64,000 nt of DNA, taken from JACVRM01 sp963809765. GTDB lineage: Bacteria > Actinomycetota > Thermoleophilia > Gaiellales > Gaiellaceae. The stretch's first letter is position 1. Each line of letters starts with the position of its first letter. The DNA is taken from contig CAWEKT010000003.1 of NCBI GenBank assembly GCA_963809765.1, forward strand, positions 992,001 through 1,056,000, given 5' to 3'. This document shows, piece by piece, positions 9,174 to 18,158 of the stretch. The position numbers were made by a program, and so were the translations under genes. The notes under the pieces are model-generated. The model was not told the origin of the DNA and made no database searches. It worked only from the letters and a program-made list of their open reading frames with translations.

Positions 9174-10678
9174 CTAGCCCTCGCCCAGGGCGGCATGCAC
9201 CACCTGCCGGCCGAGGGCGACGGCGTCGCGGCGCGCCAGCCGGTCGCGGTAGGTGAGGACGACGACGATCTTCGGCCCGCGTGTCCGCGAACACGATCGC
9301 CGCGGTGTGCTGCGAGGTCGAGATCCAGCCGCTCTTCTGGGCGATCGGCGTCCGCCGCGGCAGCGCCGGGGCGATCACGCCGTTGTTGTTCCCGGCCCGT
9401 TCCCACCGGAGCAGCAGCCCGAGCAGGTAGCGCGCGCTCCCTGAGGAGAGACCGGCGCGACGCTGGGCGGCGCGATCGCCTCCGGCGGCTGCGGCGATCA
9501 CCCGCAGGATCGTGCCGAGGTCGCGCGCCGTGGTCACGCGGCCGGTCGCGAGCGGCGGCTGGGCGTCGACGTCCGTGCCCACGCGGTAGCCCTGCGGGTA
9601 CGTGCTGCGAGCGGCGCCGAGCCGACGCAGCGTCGAGGTCACGACCGCGGCGCCACGCGCCTCGGAGCCGTTTCCGAGCAGCTTCACCAGCCGGTTGGCG
9701 GCGAGGTTCGACGACCAGCCGGTGAGCGCGCGGAGCTCCGCCTCGAGCCGCAGGCCTGGCCGGTCAGGCGCCCAGCGGCGGAGCGCGGCGACGGCGACGC
9801 CGAGCTTGACCGTCGAGGCGGCCGGAAAGAGCGCATCGGCGTTCCAGCCCGCCGTCCGGCCGCTGCGCAGGTCGAGGACGTAGGCGGCTGCGTAGCCCCC
9901 GAAGGAACGGCCGATCACTCCCAGCCGGCGGTTGAGCCCGCCGTCGGTGCTGCGAGGCGGGAGCGCGGCACGATCGCCTTCACGCAGCAGGTAGACGTCC
10001 GGCGACACCGAGCGGGCGACGACGCGACCCCCTTGCCGGAACCGCAGCTCGAGGTCGTAGCGGCCCGGCGGCAGCCGCAGCCGGAACCGCACCTCGGCGT
10101 CGGCCGTGCGCATCGTCTCGACGAGCCGGCCGTTGGCGTAGAGCGTCGCCTCGTCTCCTACGGCCTGGTCGACGACAGCGCCGTAGAACGCCTCGCCGGG
10201 GCGCGGCGAGTCGATCGGCTGAGTCACGAGGGAGCACAGGCGGCCGCGCGGTCGGCCGGCAGGTGCGACGCCTTGCATCGAGCCGGGCAAGCGCTCGATC
10301 GGCGAAGCGTTGTCCAGCGCTGACACGCCAGCGTTCGAGGCGGTCGACGCCCTGGGTCGCGGCGAGGATGCCCGTGAGGTACGCCTGCAGGTCCTGCGCC
10401 AGGCGGCGACAGCCGCGGCTCACCGCCGCGGCGGGCGGAATCACGCCCTCGAGCACCCGCGCAGCGTCGTACTGCCCCTGCGCGAGACGCGTGTCGCCGA
10501 CTCCCGTGCCGACGGCCCGCTCGAGGGCAGGGAGCTCGCGCTGGGCCGCGCGGAGCACGAGGCCGTCGGCCGCCGGGACGGCCGGCTGCGCCGGCGCGGC
10601 GGCGAGCGCCGCCGCCAGCAGCAACCACGCGAACACCACGACGCCGGGTCCTCGCCGGCCGGTGGAGCGGCGTTTCAC
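9174..10678 (-). CDS. Exported class A beta-lactamase-like serine hydrolase
   Basis: About 500 residues with an N-terminal signal segment (VVVFAWLLLAAALAAAPAQPA). The C-terminal half is a beta-lactamase2/transpeptidase-like domain with the three expected motifs: SxxK as PAASTVKLG, SxN as TGWSSNLAANR, and KTG-like as IAQKSGWIST. The middle (about 135-215) is a beta-rich region (LPPGRYDLELRFRQGG). Two +1 shifts, near 10330 and 9280, are bridged by good sequence; the true C-terminus is DAVALGRQVVHAALGEG. It may be a lactamase, an esterase or a peptidoglycan-acting enzyme; motifs alone do not decide. It sits 25 bases downstream of the oligopeptidase gene and is probably co-transcribed with it. 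Confidence 0.8.
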
Positions 10679-10703
10679 GGCCCGGATGGTAGGGGCGGCT
10701 TGC

Positions 10704-12767
10704 TCAGGTGCCGTCGACGCCGAGCGCATCGAGGAGGAAAGCGAGCTCGAACGCCTCCTCGCGCCAGGCCTCGTAGCGCCCGGACGGCCCTGCGTGCCCG
10801 GCCTCGAGCCGGGTCCGCAGCAGCAGCGGATTCGAGTCCGTCTTCGTCGCCCGCAGCTTCGCCACCCACTTCGCGGGCTCCCAGTAGGCGACGCGAGAGT
10901 CGTGCAGCCCGGCGGTCACGAGCATGGCCGGGTAGTCCTTGGCCTCGACGTTGTCGTACGGCGAGTACGCCTTCATCGTCCGGTAGAACGCCGGCTCGCG
11001 CGGATCGCCCCACTCCTCCCACTCGGGCACGGTCAGCGGCAGCGTCTCGTCGAGCATGGTCGTCACCGCGTCGACGAACGGCACCCCCGCGAGGATCGCG
11101 CGGAAGAGGTCGGGCCGCAGGTTGACGACAGCCCCCATGAGCAGCCCGCCGGCGCTGCGGCCCCGCGCCGCCAGCTGGTCGGGTGCAGTCCAGCCCTCCG
11201 CGATCAGGTGCTCGGCGCAGGCCACGAAGTCGGTGAACGTGTTCGCCTTGTGCTCGAGCTTGCCCGCCTCGTACCAGCGGCGGCCGAGCTCGCCGCCGCC
11301 GCGGACGTGGGCGATGGCGACCACGAAGCCACGGTCGAGCAACGAGACGAGCGAGTTGACGAAGGCCGGGTCCGACGAGATCTCGTAGGCGCCGTAGCCG
11401 CGGAGCAGCGCCGGCCCCGGCTTTTGCCGGCCACGGCGGTACGCGAGCGAGATGGGGACGCGCTCGCCGTCGGCCGCGACCGCCCACGCGCGCTCGCTCG
11501 CGTACTCCTGCGGGTCGTAGCCGGGGACCGGCTCCTGCTTCCGGACTGTGCGTGTCCGCCGTTCCACGTCGTAGTCGACGACCGTCGGCGGAGTAATGAG
11601 CGAGGTGTACTCGAAGCGCAGCTCGCCGGCCTCGAACTCCCGGTTGTCGCCCGGCGACACGGTGTACACCGGCTCCGGCTGCTCGAGCACGTCACCGACC
11701 CCAGTGTCGGGGTCGACGACGCGAATGCGGCGCAGCGCGTCGGCGCGCTCGAACACCGCCAGGTGGCCCGCGAACGCATCAACGCCGAGCAGGCGGACGT
11801 CGTCGCGGTGCGGAATGAGGTCGCGCCACTGCTCGCGTCCCGGAGACGCCACCGGCGCACGGACCAGGCGGAAGTTCGGCGCCGCATCGTTCGTGACCAG
11901 CAGGAACTCGTCCCCCCGGTGCTCGAGCGCGTACTCGATTCCCTGGCGCCGCGGCTCGACGACCCGGAAGGCGCCGGTCGGATCGTCGGCCTCGAGGATC
12001 AGGGCCTCGCTCGTCACCATGCTCTCGAGCTCGATGACGATGAAGGCGCCGCTGCGGGTGCGGCGCACACTCACGAAGAACCGGTCGTCCGGCTCCTCGA
12101 ACACGCAGACGTCGTCGGCCGCGTCCGTGCCGAGCTCGTGCCGCCAGACCTGGAAGGGGCGCATCGCATCGTCGGGTCGCGTGTAGAAGACCGTGCGCGA
12201 GTCGCTCGCCCAGGCGACCCCGTAGTACGTGTCCGCGATCGCCTCGGGGAGCTCGGAGCCCGACGCGAGGTCGCGGAACCGGAGCGTGTAGCGCTCCGCC
12301 CCGATCGTGTCGACCGAGTACGCCAGCCGAGCGTGATCCGGGCTGACCCGCAGGGCGCCGAGCCGGAAGAAGTCGTGGCCCGCGGCGAGCTCGTTCTCGT
12401 CCAGCAGCACCACCTCGTCCGCGGCGGTTCCCGCCGGGCGGCGCAGGTGGATGGCGTACTGGCGGCCCTCGACCGTGCGCCGGACGTAGTCGAACGGCCC
12501 GTGCCGCGCGGGCACCGACTCGTCCGTCTCCTGCACGCGACCGCGAATCTCCTCGTAGAGCCGTTCCTGCAACGGAGCGGTGTGCGCCGTGGCGGCCTCC
12601 GTATACGCGTTCTCCGCTTCGAGGTAGGCCAGCACCTCGGGGTCGTCGCGCTCACGCAGCCAGTACCAGTCGTCGATGCGCTCGTCGCCGTGGCGGCGCA
12701 GGACGGTTGGCCGCCGCGGCGCGACCGGCGCCGCCGCAAGTCCCGTATTGCCCGCGCTCAGAGCCAC
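10704..12767 (-). CDS. ptrB: Oligopeptidase B (prolyl oligopeptidase family, S9A)
   Basis: A full-length, unbroken 687-residue protein. The N-terminal beta-propeller carries typical S9A segments (RIDDWYWLRERDDPEVLAYLEAEN at the start, YYGVAWASDSRTVFYT in the middle). The C-terminal hydrolase domain has the nucleophile motif AARGRSAGGLLMG, the Asp block TAGLHDSRVAYWEP and the His block RLEAGHAGPSGR. The acidic substrate-recognising Glu residues typical of OpdB are suggested by PEWEEWGDP. Cleaves short peptides after basic residues in the cytoplasm. Starts at GTG 12767. One of the few long genes here without a frame shift. Confidence 0.93.
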   Translation of the reverse strand: MALSAGNTGLAAAPVAPRRPTVLRRHGDERIDDWYWLRERDDPEVLAYLEAENAYTEAATAHTAPLQERLYEEIRGRVQETDESVPARHGPFDYVRRTVEGRQYAIHLRRPAGTAADEVVLLDENELAAGHDFFRLGALRVSPDHARLAYSVDTIGAERYTLRFRDLASGSELPEAIADTYYGVAWASDSRTVFYTRPDDAMRPFQVWRHELGTDAADDVCVFEEPDDRFFVSVRRTRSGAFIVIELESMVTSEALILEADDPTGAFRVVEPRRQGIEYALEHRGDEFLLVTNDAAPNFRLVRAPVASPGREQWRDLIPHRDDVRLLGVDAFAGHLAVFERADALRRIRVVDPDTGVGDVLEQPEPVYTVSPGDNREFEAGELRFEYTSLITPPTVVDYDVERRTRTVRKQEPVPGYDPQEYASERAWAVAADGERVPISLAYRRGRQKPGPALLRGYGAYEISSDPAFVNSLVSLLDRGFVVAIAHVRGGGELGRRWYEAGKLEHKANTFTDFVACAEHLIAEGWTAPDQLAARGRSAGGLLMGAVVNLRPDLFRAILAGVPFVDAVTTMLDETLPLTVPEWEEWGDPREPAFYRTMKAYSPYDNVEAKDYPAMLVTAGLHDSRVAYWEPAKWVAKLRATKTDSNPLLLRTRLEAGHAGPSGRYEAWREEAFELAFLLDALGVDGT

Positions 12768-12963
12768 GGCGCCATCCTAGGCGGCGGCGCGATCCTGCCG
12801 ACCCCGTCTGGCGCGGGTGGTAGCGTCGCCCGGTCTGCTGCAACGGCCCTCGAAGCGGGGGCTCGCCGGCCGCCCGTCGGCGAGAGAAAGGAAGGCCTTT
12901 GCACGTCGACCACCCGGCTACGCCCGGTCAAGGAATCGACCTTCCTGCCGACAGAGGGGGTTG
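12768..12963 (+). other. 5' region of the repeat-protein gene
   Basis: A 196-base gap between divergent genes. Close to the downstream gene it holds GAGGGGG as a ribosome site 4 bases before ATG 12964. A weak hairpin (CCGGCTACGCCCGG, about 12911-12925) is visible. No riboswitch or promoter class was recognised with confidence. Confidence 0.3.
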
Positions 12964-15306
12964 ATGGCCCGTCTCGTGATCCTGCTGGCGGTTCTGGCCG
13001 CCCCAAGCCTGGTCGGGGCCGCACCGGCGGCGGCCGCTGCGCCGGCGCCGCAGGGCTATCTCGAGCTCTGCAAGGAGACGAAGGGCGGGTTGACGGGCAC
13101 ATTCGGCTTCACGTTCGCCGGCCGAACGGCGAGCGTCACGGTCACCTCCGAGGCGACCCAGCCCGTCTGCACGCCCGCCATCCCCGTCCCCGCCGGGCAG
13201 GTGACGGTCACCGAGCAGGCGCCCGCGGACACCGAGGTCTGCGGCGTGCGCACGATCCAGCCGGGCCGTCTCGTCTGGAAGCGTGGAGCGGCGGCTGCCG
13301 TCACCGTGCCTGCAGGCGGGCCCGAGGCGGAGACGACGCTCGTGTTCTGCAACAAGCCCGCGCCCAAGGGGACGCTCCAGATCTGCAAGGAAACGCAGGG
13401 CGGGCTGACGGGGAGCTTCCGGTTCGACTTCGCAGGCCGCAGCGCGACGGTGTCCGTCTCCGGAGACGCATCGCAGCCTGTGTGCACCGCCGCGTTCACC
13501 GTGCCTGCCGGCCAGGTGACGGTCACGGAGCGCGCAGTCCCCGGGACCACCCTTTGCGGCGTACGGACGATCCCGACCGGGCGCATCGCCTGGACGCGGG
13601 ACCGCAGCGTCGCGGTGAGCGTGCCGGCCGGCGACCAGACCGTGCTCGTGTTCTGCAACCGGCCGGCGGGGACCGGCGGCCTCCAGGTCTGCAAGGTCGC
13701 GGGCCCCGGCGTCGAGCCGGGTACGCCGTTCACGATCGTGGTCCGCGACCCGGTGACCGGGACGACGCGCGAAGTGGTCGTGCGCGCAGGCGAGTGCGTG
13801 CTGCTCGAGGCCGCCTTCGGCGAGGGGACCGTGGTCGAGGTGACGGAGTCCCTCCCGGCCGGTGTCGGGGTGGCGAACCGCGAAGTCTTGCCGGCCGAGC
13901 GCAAACGCCCGTGCCCGAGCGAGCGGCCCGAGCGCGTGTGCGCCGAGATCGCCGCGAACCAGGTGACGGTGGTGCGATTCACCAACCGCCGCATCGACGA
14001 GCCGGGGCGGCTCCGGATCTGCAAGGTGGCCGGTGACGGCATCGCCGACGGCGATCAGTTCACGTTCACCGTGCGCAACGCGGCCACCGGGGCGACGACG
14101 ACCCTGCAAGTCCCCGCCGGCAGCTGCGCGGCCGCCGGCGAGTTCGCCGACGGAACGCCGGTCGAGGTCACCGAGACCGTTCCGGCAGGCGTCGAGATCG
14201 CCGGCCGGCTGGTGATCCCGGCGGCACACGTCAAGCTGTGCGTGCCCTCGCAGCCGAACCGCGTCTGCGCCGAGATCGCCGGCGGCGAGGCGACCGAGGT
14301 GCGGTTCACGAACCGCACGAGCGGCGCGAGCGGCCAGCTCAAGGTCTGCAAGGTCGCCGGCGCGGGCGTCGCCGCCGGCGCGCACTTCTCCTTCAGCGTG
14401 CGCAACACCGCCACGGGCGGAGTGTCGACCGTCGTCGTGCAGGCCGGGCACTGCGTCCTCGTCGGCGCCTTCCCCGAGGGAACGGTGCTCGAGGTGACCG
14501 AGTCGCCGCCGCCAGGCGTGGAGGTGAGCGCCCGGGAGGTCGTGCCGCTGACTGCCGCCCAGCCCTGCGCCGTTCCACAGTCGAACCGGGCCTGTGCGCG
14601 CGTCGCCGGGAACGAGGTGACGCACGTGACCTTCACGAACACGAAGGTCGAGCCCAGGGTGCCGATCACGCTCTGCAAGGTGGCGGGAAGCCCAGGGGTT
14701 TCGGGCACCTACTCCTTCACCGTGCGGACGCTGCCGGCCGGGCTGCCCCAGACGGTCAGCGTGACGGCAGGCGTGTGTGTGTCCGTGGGGCTTTTCTCGG
14801 TGAGCTCGACGCTCGAGATCACGGAGACGCCGGCTGCCGGCGAGACCGTCACCTTCGCGGTCGTCCCCGCCGACCAGCAGCGGGCGTGCCCGGATCCGGC
14901 CCCCAACCGCGTGTGCGTCAACGTCTCCAGCACCGGCACCAGGGTCGTGGCCACGAACACGAAGCACGGCCCGCCCACCGGCACGCTCAAGGTGTGCAAG
15001 GTGGCCGGCATCGGGGTCGCCAACGGCACGCCGTACGACTTCACGATCCGCCTGCTCCCCTCCGGCCCGTCGACGCCGGCCACGATCGCCACCGGCGCCT
15101 GCACCTCGTTCCCCGGCATCCCGGCAGGGACGACCGTCGAGGTGACCGAGACGCTGCCGCCGGGGTCCGAGACGCCGCCCGCGATCACGATCGACCCGGC
15201 CGCCGAGGCTCGCGCCTGCCCGACGCCCGCCTCCAACCGGGCCTGTGCGAACGTGAGCGCCGGGGCGACGACGGAGCTGCGCTTCGTCAACCGGCGTGCG
15301 GGTTAG
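12964..15306 (+). CDS. Secreted protein of eight tandem SpaA/prealbumin-like repeats
   Basis: A 780-residue exported protein with a signal peptide (LVILLAVLAAPSLVGAAPAAAAA). It consists of repeats that each begin L-x-(V/I/L)-C-K: two short ones (LELCKETKGGLTGTF, LQICKETQGGLTGSF, about 100 residues each) and six longer ones (LQVCKVAG, LRICKVAG, LKVCKVAG, ITLCKVAG, LKVCKVAG and variants). Common blocks are VTVTEQ or VEVTE(S/T)xPxG(V/S), a C-x(6-9)-C pair (ACPxPxxNRVCA) and a closing VxFTNR strand. The regular cysteines suggest a disulphide in every module. The VEVTE and closing strands resemble SpaA/Cna-B prealbumin-like folds, but no LPxTG anchor or C-terminal membrane helix is seen, so it is probably released or held by a partner. 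The next gene overlaps its stop. Confidence 0.8.
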   Translation: MARLVILLAVLAAPSLVGAAPAAAAAPAPQGYLELCKETKGGLTGTFGFTFAGRTASVTVTSEATQPVCTPAIPVPAGQVTVTEQAPADTEVCGVRTIQPGRLVWKRGAAAAVTVPAGGPEAETTLVFCNKPAPKGTLQICKETQGGLTGSFRFDFAGRSATVSVSGDASQPVCTAAFTVPAGQVTVTERAVPGTTLCGVRTIPTGRIAWTRDRSVAVSVPAGDQTVLVFCNRPAGTGGLQVCKVAGPGVEPGTPFTIVVRDPVTGTTREVVVRAGECVLLEAAFGEGTVVEVTESLPAGVGVANREVLPAERKRPCPSERPERVCAEIAANQVTVVRFTNRRIDEPGRLRICKVAGDGIADGDQFTFTVRNAATGATTTLQVPAGSCAAAGEFADGTPVEVTETVPAGVEIAGRLVIPAAHVKLCVPSQPNRVCAEIAGGEATEVRFTNRTSGASGQLKVCKVAGAGVAAGAHFSFSVRNTATGGVSTVVVQAGHCVLVGAFPEGTVLEVTESPPPGVEVSAREVVPLTAAQPCAVPQSNRACARVAGNEVTHVTFTNTKVEPRVPITLCKVAGSPGVSGTYSFTVRTLPAGLPQTVSVTAGVCVSVGLFSVSSTLEITETPAAGETVTFAVVPADQQRACPDPAPNRVCVNVSSTGTRVVATNTKHGPPTGTLKVCKVAGIGVANGTPYDFTIRLLPSGPSTPATIATGACTSFPGIPAGTTVEVTETLPPGSETPPAITIDPAAEARACPTPASNRACANVSAGATTELRFVNRRAG

Positions 15307-16117
15307 CCTCGCGGTCGCAGCTCTGGCCTTGCTCGCTGGCTCGCCGACCGGCGCTTCCGGCGCCGCTAGCGCGTCTGCGTGCGCACGCCCCGTTAGCGGC
15401 GGGACGGCCGTGGAGCGCGCCACCGTCGTGCGGGTCCTGTGCCTGATGCCGGCCACGCGCATCGCCCGCGTGTCGATCCTGCCAGGCCCCGCGGGCACAC
15501 CGGCGGGCGCACGCACGCTCGGGCTGGTCGTCCGCGGGCGGCGTGGCGATCCGGCGCGCGACAGCTTCGCCCTGCAGGGCCGCGCAGGCTGGGAGGCGGA
15601 GATCGCCGCGGGCGCGATCCGAGACGGCTTCGCCCGCAAGGGGCTGAGCCGGGCGGTGGCCTTCGCGGCCGCCGCCGGTAGCGCGGACTTCGACCAGCGC
15701 TTCCTGCGCCCGCTCGCCAGGCCGGAGTGGGGCCTCGGACGCTGGGGCGTCCGGCCGGGGATCCGCCCGCTGGGCAAGGCCCGCGACGTCCGCTGGGAGA
15801 CGCTGGCCACGCAGCTGCGCCGGGATGCACGGCGCTTCGGCGTGCGCTTCCGCCTCGAGCGCTACAACCCGTTCGGCAAGGCGCCCGTGGTCACCGTGAC
15901 CGTGGCGAAAGCCACTCGCTTCCTCGGCGGCGCCGGGCTGCGCGCCTTCCGCGCCGAGCTCGGCATCGGCGGCCGCCGCTTCGACGGGGCCCTGCTCATG
16001 GTCAAGGCCGGCGGCCGGATCGTGTTCGCCGCCAGGTCGACGCACCGCACGGCGGTGACGACCGGCTGCGCCGCCTACGTGCCGGCGGTCGCAGGCAAGG
16101 CCTGCCGGACGAGCTAG
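15296..16117 (+). CDS. Exported hypothetical protein coupled to the repeat protein
   Basis: A 273-residue frame starting at GTG 15296, overlapping the end of the repeat-protein gene by 11 bases. A signal peptide (VSLAVAALALLAGSPTGASGA) is followed by CARPVSGGTAVERATVVRVLCLM with a cysteine pair, and by a beta-rich body ending CAAYVPAVAGKACRTS with a second cysteine pair. Four cysteines in two pairs fit an extracellular protein. No family recognised. Overlap with the repeat-protein gene implies co-expression and possibly a shared surface role. Confidence 0.6.
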   Translation: MRVSLAVAALALLAGSPTGASGAASASACARPVSGGTAVERATVVRVLCLMPATRIARVSILPGPAGTPAGARTLGLVVRGRRGDPARDSFALQGRAGWEAEIAAGAIRDGFARKGLSRAVAFAAAAGSADFDQRFLRPLARPEWGLGRWGVRPGIRPLGKARDVRWETLATQLRRDARRFGVRFRLERYNPFGKAPVVTVTVAKATRFLGGAGLRAFRAELGIGGRRFDGALLMVKAGGRIVFAARSTHRTAVTTGCAAYVPAVAGKACRTS

Positions 16118-16120
16118 CTC

Positions 16121-18082
16121 TTACTCGTCGCTGGTCTCGGCGACGGCGCGGGTCTTGATCTCCTCGACCACCGTCGGATCCGCCAGCGTCGTCGTGTCGC
16201 CGAGCGGCCGGTTCTCGGCCACGTCGCGCAGCAGCCGCCGCATGATCTTGCCGCTGCGGGTCTTCGGCAGCTCGTCGGTGAAGACGATGTTGGCCGGCTT
16301 CGCGATCGGGCCGATCTTGCGCGCTACGTGGTTGCGGAGCTCCTCGAGCATCTCGACCGAGCTCTCGTTGCCCGACTTCAGCGTCACGTAGGCGACGATC
16401 GCCTGGCCGGTGACCGCGTCGGCTCGTCCGCAAACAGCCGACTCGGCGACCTTCGGATGGTCGACGAGCGCGCTCTCGACCTCGATCGTCGAGATGCGGT
16501 GGCCCGAGACGTTCATGACGTCGTCGACGCGGCCGAGCAGCCAGAAGTCGCCGTCCTCGTCGATTCGCGCGCCGTCGCCGGCGAAGTACACGCCCGGGTA
16601 GCGAGACCAGTAGGTCTCGGCGTAGCGCTCCGGCGCCTTGTAGATCCCGCGCAGCATCGCCGGCCACGGCCGCCGTAGCACGAGGTAGCCGCCGCCTCCC
16701 GGCCCAACCTCATCGCCCGCGTCGTTGTAGACGGCGGCGTCGACGCCGGGGAACGGCCTCGTCGCCGACCCCGGCTTGACGGTCGTGACCCCGGGCAGGG
16801 GCGTGATCATGATCATCCCGGTCTCCGTCTGCCACCAGGTGTCGACGACCGGGCAGCGGCCGGCGCCGATGTGCTCCCGGTACCAGATCCAGGCCTCGGG
16901 GTTGATCGGCTCGCCGACGGAGCCGAGCAGGCGCAGGCTGGAGAGGTCGTGGCGCCGCGCGTACTCCGGCCCCCACTTCATGTGGGCGCGGATCGCGGTC
17001 GGCGCGGTGTAGAGGATGTCGACCTTGTAGCGCTCGACGATGTCCCACCAGCGGTCCTTGTCCGGGAAGTCGGGCGTGCCCTCGTAGAGGACCCCGGTCG
17101 TCCCGTTGCACAGGGGCCCGTAGACGATGTAGCTGTGCCCCGTCACCCAGCCGACGTCGGCGGCGCACCAGTAGACGGAGTCCGGCTTGATGTCGAAGAC
17201 GTAGTGATGGGTCGTGGCGGCCCCGACGAGGTAGCCGCCGGTGGTATGCGCGATCCCCTTCGGCTTCGCCGTGGTTCCGCTCGTGTACAGCAGGTAGAGC
17301 AGGTCCTCGGCGTCCATGGGCTCGCAGGGGCAGCTCTCGGGCTCCGCCGGCTGCCCGTCGACCGCGTCGTGCCACCAGACGTCTCGCCCGTCCGCCATCT
17401 CCACGTCGCCGCCCGTGCGACGGAGGACGACAGTCGCACGCACGGTGGGCGCGTCGGCGAGCGCGTCGTCGGCGTTGCGCTTCAGCGGCACCCGCGCGCC
17501 GCGCCGCCAGCCCTCGTCCTGCGTGACGAGCACCTCGCACTCCATGTCGTGCAGGCGGTCGGCGAGCGCCTCGGCCGAGAAGCCGCCGAAGACGACGGTG
17601 TGCGGCGCGCCGAGCCGCGCGCACGCGAGCATCGCGACGGGGAGCTCGGGGACCATGCCCATGTAGATCCCGACCGGCGTGCCTTTGCGGACGCCGAGCG
17701 CACGCAGCGCGTTGGCGAAGCGCACGACCTCGGCCTGCAGATCGGCGAAGGTGATCTCGCGCCGCTCGTCGACGGGCTCGCCTTCCCAGTGGTAGGCGAC
17801 CGACGCACCACGGCCGGCCTCGACGTGGCGGTCGAGGCAGTTGTAGGCGACGTTGAGCTTGCCCCCGAGGTACCACTTCGCGTACGGCGGCTCCCACTCG
17901 TAGAGCTGCGTGAAGGGCTCGAACCACGTGACGCGCTCGCGCGCCTCGGTCTCCCAGAACTCGTCCGGGTCGCGGTCGTAGATGTCGGGCTTGGCGTTCG
18001 CCTGCGCGGCGAAGTCGGGCGGCGGCTCGTAGCGCCGCTCCTCGAGCAGCATCGTCTCGATCGTCTGATCAGCCGTCGTCAT
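16121..18082 (-). CDS. acs: Acetyl-CoA synthetase (AMP-forming)
   Basis: 653 residues, the normal length for acetate-CoA ligase. The nucleotide-binding motif is LLYLLYTSGTTAKPKGIAHT; the acyl site region is VDTWWQTETGMIMITPLPG; the hinge and C-terminal domain show GRVDDVMNVSGHRISTIEVE; the conserved acetylatable lysine is in LPKTRSGKIMRRLLRD. Activates acetate to acetyl-CoA in the cytoplasm. ATG at 18082 is chosen over an upstream TTG-type option because it follows the hairpin region. Intact frame. Confidence 0.95.
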   Translation of the reverse strand: MTTADQTIETMLLEERRYEPPPDFAAQANAKPDIYDRDPDEFWETEARERVTWFEPFTQLYEWEPPYAKWYLGGKLNVAYNCLDRHVEAGRGASVAYHWEGEPVDERREITFADLQAEVVRFANALRALGVRKGTPVGIYMGMVPELPVAMLACARLGAPHTVVFGGFSAEALADRLHDMECEVLVTQDEGWRRGARVPLKRNADDALADAPTVRATVVLRRTGGDVEMADGRDVWWHDAVDGQPAEPESCPCEPMDAEDLLYLLYTSGTTAKPKGIAHTTGGYLVGAATTHHYVFDIKPDSVYWCAADVGWVTGHSYIVYGPLCNGTTGVLYEGTPDFPDKDRWWDIVERYKVDILYTAPTAIRAHMKWGPEYARRHDLSSLRLLGSVGEPINPEAWIWYREHIGAGRCPVVDTWWQTETGMIMITPLPGVTTVKPGSATRPFPGVDAAVYNDAGDEVGPGGGGYLVLRRPWPAMLRGIYKAPERYAETYWSRYPGVYFAGDGARIDEDGDFWLLGRVDDVMNVSGHRISTIEVESALVDHPKVAESAVCGRADAVTGQAIVAYVTLKSGNESSVEMLEELRNHVARKIGPIAKPANIVFTDELPKTRSGKIMRRLLRDVAENRPLGDTTTLADPTVVEEIKTRAVAETSDE

Positions 18083-18102
18083 TCGCCGGCCAGCTTCCAC
18101 GT

Positions 18103-18128
18103 ACGTGCCAGGCTAAAGCCAGGCACGT
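18103..18128. promoter_or_regulatory. Long hairpin between M24 peptidase and acs
   Basis: Arms ACGTGCC-A-GGCT and AGCC-A-GGCACGT around a 2-base loop AA: eleven pairs with one A.A mismatch. It lies 21 bases upstream of the acs start and 31 bases past the peptidase stop on the same strand. It lacks a following T-run, so it could be an operator or an RNA structure in the acs leader rather than a classical terminator. Confidence 0.55.
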
Positions 18129-18158
18129 GGTCTTGCCGAGGGTCGAGGTGGACGCGCA

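Noticed and set aside
12817..12963. An upstream extended start for the repeat protein
   Set aside because: The frame is open, but the extension is Arg/Pro-rich without a signal peptide, and the ribosome site GAGGGGG lies directly before ATG 12964.
10263..14036. A very long open plus-strand frame of more than 1,200 codons across 10.3-14.0 kb
   Set aside because: It runs antisense through the oligopeptidase gene and then through the repeat gene in the wrong frame; its sequence is low-complexity Arg/Ala text, typical of GC-rich shadow frames.
12928..15810. A 960-codon minus-strand frame opposite the repeat protein
   Set aside because: The plus strand encodes a signal peptide, cysteine-spaced repeats and a good ribosome site; the minus frame has none of these.
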